Assembly (NCBI GenBank): GCA_965283955.1
Contig: CBDIQW010000001.1
Coordinates: 2,232,001-2,296,000 of the forward strand
Origin: Emticicia sp965283955
Lineage (GTDB): Bacteria; Bacteroidota; Bacteroidia; Cytophagales; Spirosomataceae
Length of the DNA stretch: 64,000 nt
Direction: 5' to 3'
Shown: piece after piece, positions 1 to 9,592 of the stretch
Numbering within the stretch: the first letter of the stretch is position 1
Layout: each line of letters begins with the position of its first letter
Program-made: the position numbers and the translations under genes
Notes under the pieces: model-generated
Seen by the model: the letters and a program-made list of their open reading frames with translations, nothing else
Told to the model about the DNA's origin: nothing
Databases searched by the model: none

Positions 1-154
1 CTGGAATGATTTGAAACATAGTGGTAGTCAATAGTCAACAGTTTTATAATCAACATTTTGCTGTGCTGAAGATGCTATTGTGGTTTAATTTAAATATTCA
101 AAAAAATAAGCCAAGCCTTATAATTTCTTGGCGTTCAATGGCTACGCTTTCTTT

Positions 155-291
155 CATTGCCGTTTGCTTTAGCTGACGGATAAAAATAAAGTAAAGCCAA
201 AATTGGCTTTAACCAAAAGTAATTATGATTTTGGCTAAAGCCAGTTCGGTATTAAATCTACAGTATCCGTCAGCTAAAGCAGACGGCAATG
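155..291. repeat. Palindromic intergenic repeat element
   Basis: Two 27-nt outer arms (155-181 and 265-291) are inverted copies of each other with one mismatch. Between them lie two smaller self-complementary blocks, at 193-210 (8-bp arms around AA) and at about 229-243. The whole can fold into a branched cruciform of about 137 nt. It lies in the 347-bp gene-free stretch left of hisH. The rest of that stretch (1-154, 292-347) is AT-rich with no recognisable feature. It looks like a REP- or MITE-like element, but no transposase is nearby. Confidence 0.7.
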
Positions 292-347
292 AATTTTTGT
301 GATTATTTTTACAAAGTTATACTTTTTCGCTTAGTACGTGTAGAATA

Positions 348-938
348 TCAAATCTCCAAGAAATTCTTAAAAATCTGTTCGCCTACGTCACCGCTGATTT
401 CGGAGTGAAACTGTGCCGCAAAGAAATTATCTCGCTGTAACATCGCCGAATATTCCAAAATATAATCCGTTTTGGCAACCGTATAGTCGCAAAGCGGAGC
501 ATAATATCCATGATTATAATAGACATATTCACTCTCACGCAAACCTTTTAATAGCGGATTCGGTTGGTCGGCCGTAATATTATTCCAACCTGTCTGCGGA
601 ACTTTAAAGCCTTTTACTCTCGGAAATTTCAAGATTGGAATATCAAAAACTCCCAAACATTCGGTATTATTTTCTTCGGATGACTGGCAGAGCAATTGCA
701 TTCCTACGCAAGTTCCCAAAAAAGGCTGTTTGAGCGTTGGAATCACTTTATCCAAGCCATTTTCTCTCAGGCTCTTCATGGCGGTTGAAGCTTCGCCTAC
801 ACCTGGGAAAATAATTCTTTCAGCCGAGCGAATCACCTCTGCATTGTCAGAAAGCTCATAGCTTGCACCGATACGCTCAAGAGCATACATAACCGACTGC
901 ACATTGCCTGCGTTATATTTTATGATTACGACTTTCAA
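348..938 (-). CDS. hisH: Imidazole glycerol phosphate synthase subunit HisH
   Basis: This is a class I glutamine amidotransferase of 196 residues, the usual HisH length. HisH hydrolyses glutamine and channels ammonia to HisF, which makes IGP and AICAR in histidine biosynthesis. Visible motifs are the N-terminal NAGNVQS strand-loop, the oxyanion/nucleophile segment GTCVGMQLL (catalytic Cys), VPQTGWN, YYNHGYYAP, and QFHSE near the C-terminus, which supplies the catalytic His and Glu. The start codon is TTG at 938; no ATG lies closer to the family start. No hisA, hisF or other his gene is visible beside it, so either the operon continues outside the window or hisH is detached. HisH paralogues occur in surface-sugar pathways, so histidine synthesis is likely but not proven by context. 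Confidence 0.9.
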   Translation of the reverse strand: MKVVIIKYNAGNVQSVMYALERIGASYELSDNAEVIRSAERIIFPGVGEASTAMKSLRENGLDKVIPTLKQPFLGTCVGMQLLCQSSEENNTECLGVFDIPILKFPRVKGFKVPQTGWNNITADQPNPLLKGLRESEYVYYNHGYYAPLCDYTVAKTDYILEYSAMLQRDNFFAAQFHSEISGDVGEQIFKNFLEI

Positions 939-947
939 TTTTTAATT

Positions 948-1134
948 CTCAATGATAGGATGATAAAATGAGCGAATGATTAGAAATATATTCATTCAAG
1001 AATTTATTACAAATCTAAACTTATAGACAGACAATACATTGTTTTTATTGAAAAAGTAATATTTTATCTTGCTTTGGTTTAATTATTGGGCGGTATTTTA
1101 AAATATTCTTTCATTCTATCATCCTATCATTGAG
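948..1134. repeat. Inverted repeat pair between hisH and dgt
   Basis: The 24-nt arms at 948-971 and 1111-1134 are inverted copies with one mismatch and enclose 139 AT-rich bases. The arms are built from short words such as ATGATAGGATGAT. The pair spans almost the whole gap between the divergent hisH and dgt genes, so it overlaps both likely promoter regions. It could be a MITE-like element or a long stem-loop. Confidence 0.6.
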
Positions 1135-1173
1135 GCATTGGTTATCTTGCAGCGAAATTTCACCACCCCCAAA

Positions 1174-2536
1174 ATGAATTGGCAGACTCTTTTTTCTAAT
1201 AAACGACTCTGGTGCCGAACACCGCAACGCCCACGAACATTTCCGCACTGACTATATGCGAGACTACGACCGATTGATTTTTTCGTCGCAGTTTCGTCGC
1301 TTACAAAACAAAACCCAAGTTTTTCCATTGCCTGGGGCAGTTTTTGTGCATAATCGCTTGACTCACAGCTTGGAAGTTGCTTCGGTTGGACGCTCGCTCG
1401 GGAAAGCAATTGGAGAAAGAATTGTGGCAAAATATGAAAATGAGCTGAATCAAGAAGCTATTGAATTTTATAAATTTGAGCTTTCGGCGGTAGTCATGAC
1501 GGCCTGTATTGCTCACGACATTGGAAATCCACCTTTCGGACATTCGGGCGAAGAGGCGATTCGTACCTATTTTAGAGAATTGGAGGGGAAAAAACTTCAA
1601 TTTCTGACCGAAAACTTGACCGAAAACCAATTCAACGACTTCAAGTGGTTTGAGGGAAATGCCAATGCTTTTCGAATTTTGACAACGATTTTTAATCAAA
1701 GTAATCTGAACCTAACCTACGCTACTTTGGCTTCGATTATTAAATATCCTGCCGATTCGACGAACGGATTTAAAAAGAAAAGTTTTATTTCAGCAAAGAA
1801 ATCGGGCTTTTTCGATTCAGAAAGTGAGTTTTATAAGCGAATCGCTACCGAACTGAATATCAATCCTTTAAACGACGAAAAAACAATTTTCGCTCGCCAT
1901 CCGTTTGTATTTTTAGTGGAAGCTGCAGATGATATTTGTTACCGTATCATTGACCTCGAAGATGCTCACCGACTCAATATTATTTCGATTCAAGAAGCAA
2001 GAGATTTACTCGAACCTTTCTTTGAAACGCAAGAGGGTAAAAAGACCATCAAAGAAAAAGTGGATACGATTGAAGATGACAAACAAAAGCTCTCATTTTT
2101 GCGGGCGATGCTCATCGGAAAATTGGTAGGGAAATGCACCGAGGTTTTCTTTGAATATGAAGCCCAATTGCTCGATGGCTCATTAAATAAGCCATTAATT
2201 GACCTTCTGGACGAAAAAACGACTTCGTTAATCAAAAAAATCGACGAAATTTCGGTTAAAAAAATCTATAACGATAAGTCGGTTATTGAAATCGAAATAG
2301 CGGGTTATCACATCATTGGTGGATTGCTGAAAGAGTTTGTTTCGGCAGTTTTGCAGCCTGACACGGCTAAATCAAGAAAATTATTGCAGCTGATTCCGAG
2401 TCAATATGTTATTACGAAAGGCGGAGATGTTTATCAAAACATCCTTTCGGTAGTTGATTTTATATCGGGAATGACCGATTTGTTTGCCATTGACCTTTAT
2501 CGAAAAATTACAGGGATTCAGATTCCGCAATTATAA
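1174..2536 (+). CDS. dgt: dGTP triphosphohydrolase (frameshifted near the 5' end)
   Basis: This HD-domain dNTPase hydrolyses dGTP to deoxyguanosine and triphosphate. The uninterrupted part begins at ATG 1256 and gives 426 residues. Counted from there, the metal-binding residues are His37 (RLTHS) and His87-Asp88 (IAHDIGN), with a later conserved segment EAADDICYRI. The family N-terminus, starting MNWQTLFSNKRL, is encoded from ATG 1174, and the expected continuation GAEHRNAHEHFRTDY lies one frame over. One extra base in 1207-1210 accounts for this. I give the repaired extent; an unrepaired call would start at 1256 and lose about 27 residues. The gene is divergent from hisH. Confidence 0.85.
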
Positions 2537-2576
2537 TTTTGGTGGACGACATAGTTATTAGATTCTATATCAGAAG

Positions 2577-2596
2577 AGACAAGGCATGCCTTGTCT
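2577..2596. repeat. Perfect 20-nt palindrome downstream of dgt
   Basis: Bases 2577-2596 read identically on both strands, centred on GCATGC with AAGG/CCTT flanks. It lies 41 nt after the dgt stop and about 100 nt before the MFS gene. It could be part of a terminator (a few T residues follow) or a dyad operator. There is no loop, so a simple hairpin would be short. Confidence 0.45.
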
Positions 2597-2696
2597 TTAC
2601 CAAAGTCTTAATAATAGCCATCAAGATTTAATAAATTAAGGAACTTCAAAACCGAAAAAAACTGTTGTTTTTACATCAAACAATAAAAATATCCGA

Positions 2697-3950
2697 ATGA
2701 AGCAAACCAAAGACCCTTACGCAGCCCTCCGTTTTCCCGAATTTAGATATTTTATCTCGGCTCAGTTTCTGTTTACGGTTGCAGTTTTGGTACAAGAAGT
2801 TGTCATAAGTTTTTATTTGTACGAAATTACTCATGACCCTCTTTCTTTGGGTTTAATCGGACTTTTTGAGGCAATTCCATATATTTCTTTGGCACTTTTT
2901 GGTGGATATTTTGCCGACCGAGGCAATAAGAAGCTTATCATTCAGCTTTGTTATGGCGTAATTGTGCTTTGTTCTTTCCTACTACTTTGGGTCACTTATC
3001 CGTCGGCCAATCATTCGTTTGATGTTTCCCAAATCAAATTTGTTGTTTATCTAACTGTTTTTATACTGGGCATTGCTCGTGGGTTTTATGGCCCATCATG
3101 GTCTTCGCTCAAACCTTTTTTAGTTCCAGCCGAACATTATCCAAATTCTGCTTCTTGGAGTAGCCAGTTTTGGCAATCGGGTATGATTTTGGGGCCAGCA
3201 TCAGCGGGTTTTTTATATAGTTGGTTGGGGTTAACTAATACACTTATTTTGGTAATAGTTTTATTTGCTATCGCCTTTGTTTTAGTAAGTCTAATTTCTA
3301 AAAAGCCTATCCAACAAACAGCTACTCACCAAAATGTATTTCAAAGCTTAAAAGAAGGAATTGATTTTGTTCGTCAAAACCGAATCTTATTTTACGCCAT
3401 TTTGCTCGATATGTTTTCAGTGCTTTTTGGCGGAGTGATTGCTATTTTGCCAGTTTTTGCCAAAGATGTATTGCACGTCGGAGCTGAAGGTTTAGGTATC
3501 TTGCGTGCTGCTCCAGGCATTGGTGCAGTACTAACAATGCTCGGAACAGCCTACTTCCCACCGACTCGCCAAGCATGGCGAAATATGCTTATTGGCGTGG
3601 CAGGTTTTGGAGTAGCAACCATAGTTTTTGCACTTTCTACCAACTTTTGGCTGTCGGCAGGAGCCTTATTCCTAACTGGGGCTTTCGATAGTATTAGTGT
3701 AATTGTACGTCAGACCATCTTGCAAGTACTTCCACCCGACGAAATGCGTGGGCGTGTGAGCGGCGTAAACGGTATATTTGTGAGTTGCTCAAATGAACTC
3801 GGGGCTTTTGAATCGGGCGTAGCAGCAAAGGTTTTTGGAGCTGTACCTTCCGTACTCTTTGGTGGCGTGATGACATTGGTTTTTGCAACAATTATTTTCT
3901 TACGTTCTGGCGACCTTTTTGATGTAAAACTGGAGAGAAAATCACAGTAA
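2697..3950 (+). CDS. MFS transporter, EntS/MFS_3-like exporter
   Basis: This is a 417-residue inner-membrane protein with about twelve hydrophobic segments and a central cytoplasmic loop (about 200-220, LISKKPIQQ). The N-terminal signature YALRFPEFRYFISAQF and the loop FADRGNKK after TM2 fit the DHA3/MFS_3 branch, which includes enterobactin and macrolide exporters. Family knowledge suggests proton-driven export of a small hydrophobic molecule or siderophore, but the substrate cannot be read from the sequence. The ATG at 2697 directly precedes the typical start. No siderophore synthesis gene is adjacent, so it appears to be a single-gene unit followed by a hairpin at 3967. Confidence 0.85.
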   Translation: MKQTKDPYAALRFPEFRYFISAQFLFTVAVLVQEVVISFYLYEITHDPLSLGLIGLFEAIPYISLALFGGYFADRGNKKLIIQLCYGVIVLCSFLLLWVTYPSANHSFDVSQIKFVVYLTVFILGIARGFYGPSWSSLKPFLVPAEHYPNSASWSSQFWQSGMILGPASAGFLYSWLGLTNTLILVIVLFAIAFVLVSLISKKPIQQTATHQNVFQSLKEGIDFVRQNRILFYAILLDMFSVLFGGVIAILPVFAKDVLHVGAEGLGILRAAPGIGAVLTMLGTAYFPPTRQAWRNMLIGVAGFGVATIVFALSTNFWLSAGALFLTGAFDSISVIVRQTILQVLPPDEMRGRVSGVNGIFVSCSNELGAFESGVAAKVFGAVPSVLFGGVMTLVFATIIFLRSGDLFDVKLERKSQ

Positions 3951-3966
3951 AAAGTACGAATGAAAA

Positions 3967-3990
3967 GTTTACCGAATTGATTCGGTAAAC
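3967..3990 (+). terminator. Hairpin after the MFS gene
   Basis: An 11-nt arm GTTTACCGAAT is followed, after two bases, by its reverse complement. It starts 16 nt past the MFS stop. An A-rich rather than T-rich tail follows, so it is a weak intrinsic terminator on the plus strand or simply an RNA 3' stabiliser. Confidence 0.45.
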
Positions 3991-4081
3991 AAAAACAATA
4001 TCCTTTGTTACTTTAGTCGGTCAATTTATTGACTGATTTCAAGAAAATTTTCCATTTTATGTAATTTATATCAAAAAAGTC

Positions 4082-4089
4082 TATTTTTG
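4082..4089 (+). promoter_or_regulatory. Bacteroidota -7 promoter box (TATTTTTG)
   Basis: It matches the TAnnTTTG consensus exactly and ends 22 nt before the ATG at 4112. Transcription should begin near 4096, which supports ATG 4112 as a usable start for the downstream barrel gene. Confidence 0.6.
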
Positions 4090-4111
4090 TGCAAGACGAA
4101 AAACGACTTGC

Positions 4112-6235
4112 ATGATTCAACTTTTAGCTGCTATAAATAAACCTTTGGTAGAAAATCTATCTATTTTGGCTCAAAAAATAGGTTTTGGGAATGTAACTAT
4201 GCCTTTTACATCCCCCTGCCCCCTTCAAAGGAGGATTTTTTTATTGTCCGTCTTTTTGGTTTCAACTATATCTTTTGCCCAAAATCGACCTCGGGCAGAT
4301 ATTAATTTAGATGAATTTATTCAGCGAGTTTTTCCTGTTCAGCAAGAAAACATCAATTACGAAGACCTATACGAATCACTTTATCAACTCTACCAAAACC
4401 CGCTTAACTTAAACACTGCCACTGCCGAAGATTTGGCTTCGCTCTATGTACTTTCACAGATTCAGATAAAAAATATTCTTGACCATCGTGAGCAAAACGG
4501 CGATTTTCTGAGCATTTACGAACTCCAAGCCGTGCAGAATCTTGATTTAGAGACGATTAATAAACTACTACCTTTTGTTGATATAAAGTATAAGTTTTCG
4601 GTCGGAGATTTAAAAAATCGACTAAACAATGCGACTGACCATTATTTTGTGCTGAGAAATTCGCAGGTTTTAGAAAAATCAAAGGGCTTTGAAGAAGGAA
4701 AATATCTTGGTTCGCCACAGCATCTTTACGCTCGCTATCGCCTTAGTCACCCGAAAGATTTTCAATTAGGATTTATTGTAGAAAAAGACGCTGGCGAAAA
4801 AAACTACCTCGATTTTTACACATTTCATTTTCAACTTCGCAATAAAGGAAAACTCAAAAACTTAGTTCTGGGCGATTATCAAGCACAATTTGGGCAAGGT
4901 CTAATCATGTCGGCTGGGTTTTCGTTGGGCAAAAGTAGTGAAGCCATTGCCACTACTCGCCGTAGTAATTTGGGCATTCGTCCTTACGGTTCGTTGCTCG
5001 AAGGAGGCTATTTCAGAGGAGCAGCCGCCACTTATCAACTTGGCAAAGTCGACTTAACAGGCTTTTATTCATACACAAAACGAGACGCCAACATCAGCGA
5101 TGATAGCGGCGAACGAGAAGAGTATTTCAGCTCGGTTCTAACGGGTGGCTACCACCGAACCGAAACCGAATTGGCTCGAAAAAATCAATTAACTGAGCAA
5201 AACATTGGCGTAAATGCTACTTTTCAGCTAAAAAATGGTCAAATCGGGGCAACTTTGCTCAATACACAATTTGATGCTACGCTTCAACGAAACCCAGTTT
5301 TGTATAATAAATTTGAGTTTTCGGGAAAACAAAATCTGGTAGTAGGCACAAATTTTACTTATACATGGCAAAATTTCAACTTTTTTGGCGAAGCGGCTCG
5401 CTCAAGTAGTGGTGGAATTGGGGCGATCGGTGGTTTTGTAGCAGCCCTTAGTCGACAAGTTGAATGGGCAGTAAATGTCCGTAATTTTGATAAAAATTTT
5501 CATAGTTTTTATGCCAACGGGCTGAGCGAAGGAAGTAGAAATATCAACGAACGTGGTATTTATTGGGGATTGAAATATTCGCCAAAGAAAAGCTTGACTT
5601 TCAGTGCTTTCTATGACCGTTTTCAGTTTCCGTGGCTCAGATATTTAGTAGATGCTCCTTCGGGCGGTTTCGATTATTTACTCCGAATGACTTATCAGCC
5701 GAATAAAAAAGCCTTGTTTTATATGCAGTATCACGAAGAACACAAAGGTAAAAACTTGCCCAATAATTCGACTGTGACAGATGTAGTTGTAAACGTCATG
5801 CGGCAAAGCATTTTGGCTAATTTTGAGTATTCTGTCAATCGAATTTTCAAGACCCAAACTCGTGTACAGTTGAATACTTATCAGTATGAAACTCGCTCAC
5901 AGTCAAAAGGTTATGCAATTATGCAAGACCTCGAAGGCTCAATCCGAAAACTACAACTCAAAGGTAGAATTGCTTATTATAATACCGATGATTATGATTC
6001 GAGAATCTATGTTTATGAGAATGACGTGCTTTATGCAGTTTCGTTGCCAGCTTATTCGGGTAAGGGAATTCGGACTTATTTAGTAGCTCGTTATGGACTT
6101 ACTCGAAATCTTGATTTGTGGTTGCGTTATGCCCGTACACAACTCAATAATGTAAGCACGATTGGTAGTGGAACTGACCAAATTAATGCACCGCACCGTA
6201 GCGAAGTGAAAGCTCAAATTCGGTATTCATTTTAA
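4112..6235 (+). CDS. Helix-hairpin-helix outer-membrane beta-barrel protein
   Basis: This 707-residue exported protein is of a type common in Bacteroidota. After the signal region (cleavage after ISFAQ, about residue 57) there is a ComEA-like helix-hairpin-helix pair (about 90-150; LNLNTATAEDLASL and FLSIYELQAV). A long series of alternating hydrophobic strands follows, ending in an aromatic barrel terminus (IRYSF). Its role is unknown; a surface role linked to DNA or protein interaction is inference from the HhH domain. The N-terminus is odd. The usual short signal peptide is preceded by about 30 residues, and the segment TSPCPLQRRI is translated from an intergenic-type repeat (4207-4240). 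Alternative start: ATG 4199. The promoter at 4082 favours 4112. Confidence 0.8.
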   Translation: MIQLLAAINKPLVENLSILAQKIGFGNVTMPFTSPCPLQRRIFLLSVFLVSTISFAQNRPRADINLDEFIQRVFPVQQENINYEDLYESLYQLYQNPLNLNTATAEDLASLYVLSQIQIKNILDHREQNGDFLSIYELQAVQNLDLETINKLLPFVDIKYKFSVGDLKNRLNNATDHYFVLRNSQVLEKSKGFEEGKYLGSPQHLYARYRLSHPKDFQLGFIVEKDAGEKNYLDFYTFHFQLRNKGKLKNLVLGDYQAQFGQGLIMSAGFSLGKSSEAIATTRRSNLGIRPYGSLLEGGYFRGAAATYQLGKVDLTGFYSYTKRDANISDDSGEREEYFSSVLTGGYHRTETELARKNQLTEQNIGVNATFQLKNGQIGATLLNTQFDATLQRNPVLYNKFEFSGKQNLVVGTNFTYTWQNFNFFGEAARSSSGGIGAIGGFVAALSRQVEWAVNVRNFDKNFHSFYANGLSEGSRNINERGIYWGLKYSPKKSLTFSAFYDRFQFPWLRYLVDAPSGGFDYLLRMTYQPNKKALFYMQYHEEHKGKNLPNNSTVTDVVVNVMRQSILANFEYSVNRIFKTQTRVQLNTYQYETRSQSKGYAIMQDLEGSIRKLQLKGRIAYYNTDDYDSRIYVYENDVLYAVSLPAYSGKGIRTYLVARYGLTRNLDLWLRYARTQLNNVSTIGSGTDQINAPHRSEVKAQIRYSF

Positions 6236-6241
6236 AAGCAC

Positions 6242-6267
6242 AAAAGCATCCCCGAAGGAATGCTTTT
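6242..6267. terminator. Bidirectional terminator between convergent genes
   Basis: The arms AAAAGCAT and ATGCTTTT enclose a GC-rich stem with a CGAA loop and a T-run on each strand. It separates the 3' end of the barrel gene (6235) from that of the TonB receptor (6291). Confidence 0.8.
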
Positions 6268-6290
6268 TGTGGTAATTGTTATTTTAGGGT

Positions 6291-9200
6291 TTAAAAGCTA
6301 TATCTAAGACCTAACTGCACTAAGTATGGCTCACCAGATGGTATCACAATACCCGCAGTATTAACTCGATAGTTGAATCTTTTGTTGGTAGCGTCGAAGT
6401 TTGGCAATGCAGGAGTTGTTCCACTTGCAGGCACACCTGTTGCATAAAGTGCTTGCGAACCAAGTGATTTATTTGTTCCCCAAGTTTTCTTGAACAAGTT
6501 AGCTAAGTTGAAAATATCTGCCGATAATTCCACTCCCTGAGATTTGTGAACTCTGAAACGTTTACTTACTCTCATATCGAATGTTCCGAAGAAACCATTG
6601 ATACCTCCATTACGCTCAGCCATTTGTCCCATATATTTTGTGATATAATCTTTGATACTTTGGCTGGCATTCGGATTATCGAGTACTGCTTGTAAACCCG
6701 TACGTACGTTTTGTGGCACACTTGGGTTATTTATATCGAAAATATAAGCCAAATCGTTCTGTCCCGCCACGAAGTCGGCGTTACTATTTGTACCAGAGAG
6801 TAAGGTATAACGAGTGCCGCCAATACCTGAATAACGAAGCCCCACACTGACACCATAAAATGTAGGAAGCGTACCATAAAATACTACTTTGTGGCGGAAT
6901 TGATTATCCGAAGCCGTCATTTTACTTAAATTACGAGGATCATCTTTTACAGGTAAAACTAAGGTTGAGGTATTGGCCACGTTTCCGTTGAACGATGTAT
7001 TATCTCTCGTATCGTTCAAAGTATAGCTCATTGATATTTCACCATCTTTGAAATACTGATAAGTACCATCGAGTACTACTGCAAACTGATTCACTTGCCC
7101 AGTGCTGTTTAATTCAAGTACACGGCCCACTTTTTTGCTGATACGTCCTTGTAACCAATCTCCCGAACCATTACTTGGCATGGTATTAAGTGGTACATAC
7201 ACTCCACGACCCGCCTCATTATCCAGTGTGAAATAAGGATTTGTTACCATATTTCTATCAACATACACATAATTATTACGAGCCAAAGTCATGAAACCAG
7301 TTACACCCACTCTAAATTTATCATTAATAAAGTGGCTATACGACAAATTGGCTTTATAAACCACAGGTACACGAGCATCAGTACCGTTTGTATTAATTGT
7401 AGGTAATTGAAAAGCCGCTAAAGTCGGAATAGCATCATAATTATTTCTGTAAGCATTAAAATCAGCAACTGGAAGGTTCGGAGCTCTTACATCGACCGTA
7501 GCAGTATTGTTTCCATCAAAGTATAGGTTATTGATAACCACATAGTTATTGAGGTCAGACGAAAATATACCAGCACCTAAACGAATAAAATCTTTGTGCT
7601 GGTCGTTGATGTCCCATGATAACTGGAGACGTGGCTGAACAATAAACGAACGAAGTTTATTATCCGTACGGATTCCTAATTCATCAAATACTAATTGATT
7701 AAATTTAGCTTCAGGATATTTTGCATAGTCTAAACGAATACCCGCTGTCATATCCAGACCTAAAGCAAGTTTAGTTTGCATTTGTCCGTAAATACCTAAG
7801 TTCCAGATATTACTCGTCACACGTGGGTCTGCCACCAAGGGTACTTCTCTAAAATAACGATAAGGTTGATTATTTTCAAAAGCAGTTATACCTAAATAAT
7901 GAAAACGTCCGTTTACTTCACTTCCATATTGTGATATCGCATTTGTGTACATCAAATCTGCCCCGAAAGTATAATTTACTTTGTTCGTACTGTAATAGAA
8001 ATTATCAACCAACTGCAACACATTATTTTTGAAGTTTTCTTGTGCAAAACGGTGTCCACCAATTTGAATATTAGTTGAACGCACAGCACCGCCGATGGTA
8101 GAAGTTACGTTTTCGACAATTGCTCTCGGAATATTGGCAGATGGTAATTGGTCGCCAGGTGCACTATTTTGATAAGTGTAGAGGTGCTGTAATTTTAATT
8201 CATTTGTTATTTTCGGGCCAGCCGTCGTACGAAGCGTCGCTAAAAAACTATTATCAACATTAAAATCATTACCTGTTGATTCATATAAGTTAATGGCTGT
8301 ATTATCGGTTAAGCCCAGCTTGTTTCGGTCGTTTGTATAATTATTTCTAATGGTAAGAAGGTTATTGCTATTGATTTGCCAGTCGATACGAGCAAAAGCT
8401 GCATCTGAGCCACGATTTTTATCGAACGAACCATATTGCGGAGTATTTGCAACACCGTATTTACTGCGTGCAATACTTACAAATCTATCAAGTGTTGCAT
8501 TAGTTACATTAAATCGGCTTTCATCATCAGGTGACTGAATATTTGCTATAATTAAAGCCCTAAGGTCTTGTTGGTGGTCCCAAGCAGCAAAGAAATGAAG
8601 TTTATCTTTGATGATTGGCCCACCGAGCGAGAAGCCATACTGATAGGTTGAGTAATTATTGAAACGCTTATTTCCTCTAATATCATAAGGGCTGGCCAGC
8701 CAGTTTGCTCGTCCAAAAGTAAAAGCACTTCCGCTCAAAGTATTTGTTCCAGCTTTTGTCACAGCACTGACAGTTCCGCCACCGCTACGTCCAAAAGTAA
8801 TATCGTATTGATTCGTTACAACCTTAAACTCACGAACGGCTTCAATCGAAATCGAATAAGGAGCCCCACTTCGGCTTGTTGTAGAGCCAGCCGATGTTGG
8901 GTTTTTAGCATTCATACCATCAATGGTATAATTGGTCGAAGAACCCAACTGCCCCGAAAGGCTACCACCTCTACTCAAAGGTGATAAATCCATTAGTGTT
9001 GTAAAATTTCTTCCATTTACAGGAAGTTTCGTAATAGATCTTGCCGAAACAGCAGTAGCTGCCCCAATATTTTCGACTTTGTTTTTCAAGCCAGATGCCA
9101 CTACCTCTACCACTTCGAGAGTTTGTACACTTTCTGCCATTTCGATATTTACTTTGATGGCATCACCCTGATTTAAAGCATAACCCGTACGCTTTTGGTC

Positions 9201-9467
9201 GCCATAACCGATAAAAGTCACGCTTACGGTATAAGGCCCGCCTAAAGGCAATTCTTTGAAGATATATTCACCTAAAGCATTAGTCAACGTGGCAGTTGAA
9301 AACCCAGTTGATTCATTACGCACCTTAACTGTTGCACCAGGAAGTGCCTTGCGTTGATTATCTAAAATCACCCCCGAAATGGAGGCCTGTGTAGTTTGTG
9401 CAAGTGCTTTGTGTTGCCAAAAGAAAACACAGAGCATAAATGATGTGAAGAGTAATTTTTTAAACAT
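6291..9467 (-). CDS. TonB-dependent receptor, Oar-like with carboxypeptidase-regulatory domain
   Basis: This 1058-residue outer-membrane receptor starts with a signal peptide (cleavage about residue 23, KALAQ). A CarboxypepD_reg-like beta-sandwich follows (about 27-115; SISGVILDNQRKALPGATV). Next come a plug domain (about 125-250; LPVNGRNFTTLMDLSPL, YTIDGMNAK) and a large 22-strand-type barrel ending in LGLRYSF. The architecture matches Oar/OmpA-related TonB receptors rather than SusC, and no susD-like gene follows. The ligand is unknown. A TTACTTTG box about 30 nt upstream (9489-9496, minus strand) resembles the -7 promoter element with one mismatch. It is probably monocistronic. Confidence 0.88.
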   Translation of the reverse strand: MFKKLLFTSFMLCVFFWQHKALAQTTQASISGVILDNQRKALPGATVKVRNESTGFSTATLTNALGEYIFKELPLGGPYTVSVTFIGYGDQKRTGYALNQGDAIKVNIEMAESVQTLEVVEVVASGLKNKVENIGAATAVSARSITKLPVNGRNFTTLMDLSPLSRGGSLSGQLGSSTNYTIDGMNAKNPTSAGSTTSRSGAPYSISIEAVREFKVVTNQYDITFGRSGGGTVSAVTKAGTNTLSGSAFTFGRANWLASPYDIRGNKRFNNYSTYQYGFSLGGPIIKDKLHFFAAWDHQQDLRALIIANIQSPDDESRFNVTNATLDRFVSIARSKYGVANTPQYGSFDKNRGSDAAFARIDWQINSNNLLTIRNNYTNDRNKLGLTDNTAINLYESTGNDFNVDNSFLATLRTTAGPKITNELKLQHLYTYQNSAPGDQLPSANIPRAIVENVTSTIGGAVRSTNIQIGGHRFAQENFKNNVLQLVDNFYYSTNKVNYTFGADLMYTNAISQYGSEVNGRFHYLGITAFENNQPYRYFREVPLVADPRVTSNIWNLGIYGQMQTKLALGLDMTAGIRLDYAKYPEAKFNQLVFDELGIRTDNKLRSFIVQPRLQLSWDINDQHKDFIRLGAGIFSSDLNNYVVINNLYFDGNNTATVDVRAPNLPVADFNAYRNNYDAIPTLAAFQLPTINTNGTDARVPVVYKANLSYSHFINDKFRVGVTGFMTLARNNYVYVDRNMVTNPYFTLDNEAGRGVYVPLNTMPSNGSGDWLQGRISKKVGRVLELNSTGQVNQFAVVLDGTYQYFKDGEISMSYTLNDTRDNTSFNGNVANTSTLVLPVKDDPRNLSKMTASDNQFRHKVVFYGTLPTFYGVSVGLRYSGIGGTRYTLLSGTNSNADFVAGQNDLAYIFDINNPSVPQNVRTGLQAVLDNPNASQSIKDYITKYMGQMAERNGGINGFFGTFDMRVSKRFRVHKSQGVELSADIFNLANLFKKTWGTNKSLGSQALYATGVPASGTTPALPNFDATNKRFNYRVNTAGIVIPSGEPYLVQLGLRYSF

Positions 9468-9592
9468 TAGTGATATTTTTGGTTTAAGGCCACAAAGTAA
9501 ACGACGCTATGTTACCTCAATATCACTTATTTATTATCTCTATATTATCTTACCAGTATGTTTGAATTTTATTTCAAAATCATCGTTTATTG

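Noticed and set aside
1174..1256. Programmed frameshifting in dgt or other split genes
   Set aside because: No slippery heptamer with downstream structure is seen, and the shifts go in both directions in unrelated genes, which fits sequence errors better.
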